Shown: piece by piece, positions 60,049-64,000 of the stretch | How positions within the stretch are numbered: the stretch's first letter is position 1 | Layout of the letters: each line of letters begins with the position of its first letter | Origin: Pseudodesulfovibrio alkaliphilus | GTDB lineage: Bacteria; Desulfobacterota; Desulfovibrionia; Desulfovibrionales; Desulfovibrionaceae | DNA: 64,000 bases | Reading direction: 5' to 3' | NCBI RefSeq assembly: GCF_009729555.1 | Contig: NZ_WODC01000005.1 | Span: 124,001 to 188,000 of the forward strand | Notes under the pieces: generated by a model | Seen by the model: the letters and a program-made list of their open reading frames with translations, nothing else | Database searches by the model: none | What the model was told of the DNA's origin: nothing | Translations under genes and position numbers: made by a program

Positions 60049-61230
60049 CTAGGGGCAGACGGACTCTTCGAAGACGAACTCGCCATCGTCGCTGATCTTG
60101 ACGACCACGGCGCACTTGATGGGGTCGCCCTGGGCATCGAACTTGGAGGAGCCGGTGATGCCGTCAAAGGACTTGATGGCGGCCAGCCCGTCGCGGATGG
60201 CGGTGCGCATCTGGACCGGGTCGGCGTAGACCTGGCCAGCGTTTTTGATGGCCTCGACCATCATGCCGATGGAGTCCCAGGTCAGGGCGGCATAGTCGGC
60301 CGGGGTAGAGCCGTAGAGCTCCTGGTAGCGGTCGATGAAGACCTTGGTGGCGCCTTGGGCGCCTGCGGCGGCGTAGTGGGTGGAGAAGTAGTTGCCGTAG
60401 CACTGCGCACCGCAGAGCTTGACCAGATCCGGGGTGCCCCAGGCGTCGGAGCCCATGAACGGACCCATGTAGCCGAGGTCACGCGCCTGGTTCACAATCA
60501 GGGCGACCTGGTTGTAGTTGTTGGGCACGAAGAGGAAGTCGGGGTTGGCGGCCACGATCTTGGTCAGCTGGGCCGAGAAGTCCTGATCCTTGGTGCCGTG
60601 GGACTCGAAGGCCACGACAGGGCCGAGGCCCTTGGCTTCCCAGGAGGACTTGAAGATTTCGGCCAGGCCCTTGGAGTAGTCGTTGGACACGTCGAAGAGC
60701 ACGGCGGCCGTCTTGGCGTTGAACTTCTTGGCAGCGAAGTCGGCCACCACAGGGCCCTGGAACGGGTCGAGGAAGGCGGCGCGGAAGACCCAGGGACGGT
60801 CAAGGGTGGTGCTGGGGTTGGTGGACCAGGGCGAGATCATGGGGACGCGGTTGTCGTTGCAGGTGCCGCCTGCGGGCACGGCTTGCTTGGAGGAGTTGGG
60901 GCCGATGATGGCCACGACCTTCTCCTGGTCGATGAGCTTCAGTGCCACGTTGGTGGCGGACTCGGCCTTGGACTCGTTGTCCATGTAAACGAACTGGAGG
61001 GGGTACTTGATTCCGCCCACTTCCAGGCCGCCCGCGTCGTTGATGTCCTTGAGATACATCTCCGCCGCGTTCTTGGAACCTTCTCCGACCTCGGGAATGT
61101 CGCCGGTCAGGGGCAGGTTGAAACCGATCTTGATGGTCTGGACCTTGTCCTCGCCGCATCCGGCAAGAAGGAAGGCGCTGCACACGAGCATGAGGCCAAG
61201 CAGGCCCGCACCTTTAAAAAACGCTTTCAT
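60049..61230 (-). CDS. livJ: Branched-chain amino acid ABC transporter substrate-binding lipoprotein
   Basis: The 393-residue product starts with a lipoprotein signal ending in the lipobox LLAGC. It continues as a periplasmic type I binding protein: IGFNLPLTGDIPEVGEGSKNAAEMYL, IGPNSSKQAV and a C-terminal QGDPIKCAVVVKI. It captures amino acids for LivHMGF. ATG 61230 (6 bases after GGAGG) is preferred; the ATG at 61233 is an alternative. Confidence 0.93.
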   Translation of the reverse strand: MKAFFKGAGLLGLMLVCSAFLLAGCGEDKVQTIKIGFNLPLTGDIPEVGEGSKNAAEMYLKDINDAGGLEVGGIKYPLQFVYMDNESKAESATNVALKLIDQEKVVAIIGPNSSKQAVPAGGTCNDNRVPMISPWSTNPSTTLDRPWVFRAAFLDPFQGPVVADFAAKKFNAKTAAVLFDVSNDYSKGLAEIFKSSWEAKGLGPVVAFESHGTKDQDFSAQLTKIVAANPDFLFVPNNYNQVALIVNQARDLGYMGPFMGSDAWGTPDLVKLCGAQCYGNYFSTHYAAAGAQGATKVFIDRYQELYGSTPADYAALTWDSIGMMVEAIKNAGQVYADPVQMRTAIRDGLAAIKSFDGITGSSKFDAQGDPIKCAVVVKISDDGEFVFEESVCP

Positions 61231-61601
61231 CATTTCCTCCTCTCATATGGATTACGATGGTCAGCAACGCAAACAATGCTGTTCTATACACCAAAAAAAA
61301 CATGTGTAAAAGGGGTTCAGCGGAAAACAATTTTGAAAAAACCCCTCTTTGCTTGAATAAGCTTCGCGTATCTAGAAGTTCTGCAAGAGAAAAGTCTGCG
61401 GAATTAATTTTATGGCGAATAAAAATTTTCATTAATGTCAAGTGCGTCATGAGCGAGGAAAGTTGGAGGGGTCGCCTGGGCCGGTGGGGCGCATGAAGGA
61501 GGGCGGCGAGGCCGTAACATTCGAAACTGAATCGGCCCGGTGCGCGATTCCATTGCGCACCGGGCCGGGAAGACGGGAAAATGCAGGCAGAGGGCGGGCT
61601 G
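61231..61601. other. AT-rich liv promoter region and fadD end
   Basis: About 370 bases without a gene. The half near livJ is AT-rich and probably carries its minus-strand promoter: TTGACA (minus strand, 61436-61441) is seen, but no well-spaced -10. The half near fadD holds the terminator listed separately. Confidence 0.5.
61533..61567 (-). terminator. Terminator after fadD
   Basis: CGGCCCGGTGCGC (61533-61545) and GCGCACCGGGCCG (61555-61567) form a perfect 13-bp stem with a 9-base loop, 35 bases beyond the fadD stop. No T-run follows. Confidence 0.6.
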
Positions 61602-63317
61602 CTAGGTAGCGTCAGGCGACGGCTGTTTGCCTTTATTTTTGGCGCACTTGGCCTCTTCCTCCTCGCGCAGGGCGCGGCGCAGCACCTTGCCCACCATGGT
61701 CTTGGGCAGGGATTGGCGAAATTCCACCTGGCGCGGCACCTTGTAGTTGGCGAGTTTTTCACGGCAAAATGCCATGACCTCGTTGCGGGTCAGGCTTTCA
61801 CCGGGCTGGAGAACCACATAGGCCTTGACGATTTCGCCCCTGGCATCGTGGGGAATGCCCACGCTCACGGCCTCCATGATCTTGGGGTGGGTGTGCAGGA
61901 CTTCGTCGATCTCGCGAGGATAGATGTTGTATCCGCCCGAGATGATGAGGTCTTTTTTGCGGTCCACGATGAAGAAGTACCCCTCCTCGTCCATGTAGGC
62001 GATGTCGCCCGTGTAGAGCCAGCCGTTTCTGAGTACGTCGGCGGTGGCATCGGGACGGTTGTAGTAGCCCTGCATCACTTGGGGGCCGCGGATGACCAGT
62101 TCACCGCGCTTGCCCGGCGGCAGGGGCTCGCCGCCCACTTCCATGTCCACGATCTTGGCATCGGTGTCCGGGAAGGGCAGGCCGATGGAGCCGGGTTTGC
62201 GCACCCCCTTGATGGGATTGAAGTGGGTTACGGGCGAAGCTTCGGTCAGGCCGTAGCCTTCGGCGATGGCCGTGCCGGCGCGCTCCTTGAACTGCTCCAT
62301 GTGTTCAACCGGCATGGGGGCGGAGCCGGACACGCAACAGTCGATGCTGGAGAGATCGTACTTGGCGATGTCCTTTTGCTGGAGCAGGGAGACGTAGAGC
62401 GACGGTGCGCCGGGAAACACCGTGGGCCTGAGCTTGTGGATGCCCTTGAGCACGTCCAGGGGCACATAGCGCGGAAAGGGCGCCAGGGTCGCGCCCATGC
62501 TCGTGGGCCAGGCCAGACAGGTGGTGAATCCGTAGATGTGGAAATACGGGAGCACACCGAGAAAGGTCTCTTGCCGTTGCCCCAGAGTGTGCATCATGGA
62601 TTGGCACTGCTGGATGTTGGCTCCGATGTTGGCGTGGGTGAGGACACACCCCTTGGCCACGCCTGTGGTGCCGCCCGTGTATTGGAGCAGGGCGGTGTCG
62701 TCAGGGCAGACGCGTTCGTTGGTGTAGGTCTTGCGTCCTTGCGTTAGGGCCTTGAAGGGGATGATGCTTGCGCCGTCGTAGGGCACCCGGGGGGCGGAGC
62801 GGTTCTTGCGCGCCTGGAGCGCGTAGAGCAGGTTGAGCGGGAACCTGAGCCCCTCGCCTATGGTGGTGACGAAGAATTTGCGCACGGGAATGGCGTCGCG
62901 CAGCCTGACGAGCTTGGGCCAGAGCAGATCCAGAGTGATGCAGACGCGCACATCCGCATCATTGAACTGATGGATGATCTCGGTCTCCATGTACAGCGGG
63001 TTGGTCATGGTCACGACGGCCCCGCTGCGCAGCGCTCCCCACACGGCCACGATGGTCTGGGGCAGGTTGGGCAGCATGACGGCGACCCGGTCCCCCTTGC
63101 GAACACCAGCATCGCGCAGGTTGGCGGCAAAGACTTCGGACATGGTCTTCAGCCTTGCATAGTTGACCGACCAGTTTTTGAAGACCACGGCCTTGCGTCC
63201 AGGCCATTTGTGGGCGGCCCTGTCCAGGTACTTGAAGAGGGGAATTTTTTCGTAGTCCAGGGTCGGGGAGACCTCGGCATCGTAAAACTTGAGCCAGGGG
63301 CGGTCCAGATGCTCCAT
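61602..63317 (-). CDS. Long-chain fatty acid--CoA ligase (AMP-binding)
   Basis: The 571-residue enzyme activates fatty acids to acyl-CoA through an acyl-AMP. It has the P-loop-like YTGGTTGVAKG, the A5 motif EGYGLTEASPV near 335, TGDIAYMDEEGYFFIVDRKKDLIISGG (hinge region) and the C-terminal lysine region NYKVPRQVEF. Length is normal for FadD. ATG 63317 with AAAGGA upstream is chosen; a longer frame begins 72 bases earlier. It may serve lipid turnover or exogenous fatty acid use. Confidence 0.92.
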   Translation of the reverse strand: MEHLDRPWLKFYDAEVSPTLDYEKIPLFKYLDRAAHKWPGRKAVVFKNWSVNYARLKTMSEVFAANLRDAGVRKGDRVAVMLPNLPQTIVAVWGALRSGAVVTMTNPLYMETEIIHQFNDADVRVCITLDLLWPKLVRLRDAIPVRKFFVTTIGEGLRFPLNLLYALQARKNRSAPRVPYDGASIIPFKALTQGRKTYTNERVCPDDTALLQYTGGTTGVAKGCVLTHANIGANIQQCQSMMHTLGQRQETFLGVLPYFHIYGFTTCLAWPTSMGATLAPFPRYVPLDVLKGIHKLRPTVFPGAPSLYVSLLQQKDIAKYDLSSIDCCVSGSAPMPVEHMEQFKERAGTAIAEGYGLTEASPVTHFNPIKGVRKPGSIGLPFPDTDAKIVDMEVGGEPLPPGKRGELVIRGPQVMQGYYNRPDATADVLRNGWLYTGDIAYMDEEGYFFIVDRKKDLIISGGYNIYPREIDEVLHTHPKIMEAVSVGIPHDARGEIVKAYVVLQPGESLTRNEVMAFCREKLANYKVPRQVEFRQSLPKTMVGKVLRRALREEEEAKCAKNKGKQPSPDAT

Positions 63318-63362
63318 GGGGCGTCCTTTGCGGGTGGATTTTGCCCGGAAGGGCTCGGCGAC

Positions 63363-63389
63363 ACTATAATAGCCGGCCTTTTCGGTCAA
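63363..63389 (-). promoter_or_regulatory. Candidate fadD promoter
   Basis: On the minus strand TTGACC (63389-63384) and TATAGT (63368-63363) are separated by 15 bases, 46 bases before the chosen ATG. The spacer is short, so this is tentative. Confidence 0.3.
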
Positions 63390-63496
63390 TACGGCATGTT
63401 TGAAACACGCTTTGGCGCGTCGTCATCTTGACGGAGGAAGCTATGCGGCGAGCCAGGCCCAGGGATGCGGCCATGACTTCGTCTCTCATGTTATAA

Positions 63497-63522
63497 TAAA
63501 TACTTTTAATTACAAGTATTTA
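63497..63522. promoter_or_regulatory. AT-rich inverted repeat between fadD and the ROK-type gene
   Basis: TAAATACTT (63497-63505) and AAGTATTTA (63514-63522) form a perfect 9-bp inverted repeat with an 8-base spacer, in the 519-base gap 63318-63836. It could be the operator of a regulator. The rest of the gap shows no gene; an apparent ORF at 63400-63609 has no family features. Confidence 0.4.
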
Positions 63523-63836
63523 TCTAGAAATAGTTGTATGTTGGGGGGCGATGCGATTGCGTTGGCAATGCTTTTGCAAAGGCAGAGTGCGTCGCTGAAG
63601 AGGAAATGATTGCCACTTTGTTATAAAGTAATGGGCGCAACCAACCGATTATTCGTTGTGTCAACGATCGGTATCAGGGCGGGCCGCTCCGGTCCGGGCG
63701 GGATGATGACCGACAAGCCTTTGTCGGCCGCCAAGTTGACAGGTTTCCGATGCCGGAATAGGGTGAGAGGATAGGCGTCGGACATGGCTGCTGACCATCA
63801 TGAATCATTGACCAAGTGAACGACAGAGAAAGAACA

Positions 63837-64000
63837 ATGTCAGACCACGTCGCAACCGCCAACATGGGCATGCTGATCACAGACGGCCACTATTTGCGGC
63901 CAAGCAAGAGCACACGGGTGCTCGCCATCCTGGATGCCCTCTCCCGCGAAAGTGCGCTCTCGCAGTTCGAGCTTGGTCGCAAGCTCAACCTCTCCGGGGC
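63837..64000 (+). CDS. Winged-helix (ROK-type) regulator, N-terminal part (cut by window edge)
   Basis: The visible 54 residues start MSDHVATANMGM and include RVLAILDALSRESALSQFE LGRKLNLSG, the opening helix-turn-helix of ROK/NagC-like or MarR-like regulators. The window ends inside the DNA-binding domain, so the effector part is unseen. The ribosome-binding site is weak. Confidence 0.55.
   Translation, partial: MSDHVATANMGMLITDGHYLRPSKSTRVLAILDALSRESALSQFELGRKLNLSG

Noticed and set aside
63400..63609. 69-residue open frame after fadD
   Set aside because: It has no ribosome-binding site and no family features, and it overlaps the likely promoter and inverted-repeat region.

Overview
The window looks like chromosome of a high-GC, anaerobic sulfate-reducing deltaproteobacterium of the Desulfovibrionaceae (Desulfovibrio/Pseudodesulfovibrio type). 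The evidence is dsrA-dsrB-dsrD, the adjoining cobB/dsrN-type amidase, and a rubrerythrin / desulfoferrodoxin / rubredoxin / rubredoxin:oxygen oxidoreductase block. Genus is an inference, since no database was searched. I saw no tRNA, rRNA, CRISPR array or intact insertion sequence.

Layout. (1) 1-3.1 kb: oxygen and peroxide defence, namely a Fur/PerR-type regulator tail, rbr, dfx, rub and roo. (2) 3.2-5.7 kb, minus strand: two small conserved proteins, an exported unknown and a VWA-OmpA envelope protein. (3) 5.9-12.6 kb, plus strand: envelope and housekeeping genes hldD, lptD, mutL, alr and a small unknown. (4) 12.7-16.2 kb, minus strand: an SppA-like lipoprotein peptidase, cobS, a SAM hydrolase and a YitT membrane protein. 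(5) 16.4-19.9 kb: a stand-alone PocR sensor, a tandem universal stress protein, an AraC regulator and proline dehydrogenase. (6) 20.1-42.5 kb: a surface-glycan locus. A winged-helix regulator and a truncated Gfo/Idh gene mark its left edge. AT-richer DNA follows: SDR, aldehyde dehydrogenase, NeuB-type synthase, full-length transketolase, CMP-sugar synthetase, DHDPS-family aldolase, two sulfotransferases, an ABC exporter, a KpsS-like protein, a radical SAM/SPASM protein, a GT4 glycosyltransferase, a broken asnB start, a methyltransferase and an intact asnB. The GC-rich right end carries a methyltransferase-glycosyltransferase fusion, an SGNH protein and an MBOAT acyltransferase. (7) 42.5-48.3 kb: dsrABD with its amidase, preceded by a YkgJ-type cysteine-cluster protein. 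(8) 48.3-52.6 kb: an STT3/PglB oligosaccharyltransferase, a sugar aminotransferase, a small membrane protein and a cyclophilin. (9) 52.7-56.4 kb, minus strand: NodU-type carbamoyltransferase, DUF5989, SxtJ and SGNH cassette. (10) 56.4-63.3 kb, minus strand: a branched-chain amino acid ABC transporter (livJHMGF) and fadD. (11) The window ends inside a ROK-type regulator.

How they work together. Regions 6, 8 and 9 together suggest an elaborate cell-surface glycan that may be sulfated, acylated, amidated and carbamoylated, plus N-glycosylation. The most novel-looking part is 21.2-28.1 kb. NeuB and CMP-synthetase genes imply an ulosonic acid, but none of the usual legionaminic or pseudaminic precursor genes is present. 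Transketolase, aldolase, SDR and ALDH genes sit there instead. The glycan locus is a mosaic: it carries a truncated gene at its left edge and a perfect 63-bp direct repeat of the asnB start around an inserted methyltransferase.
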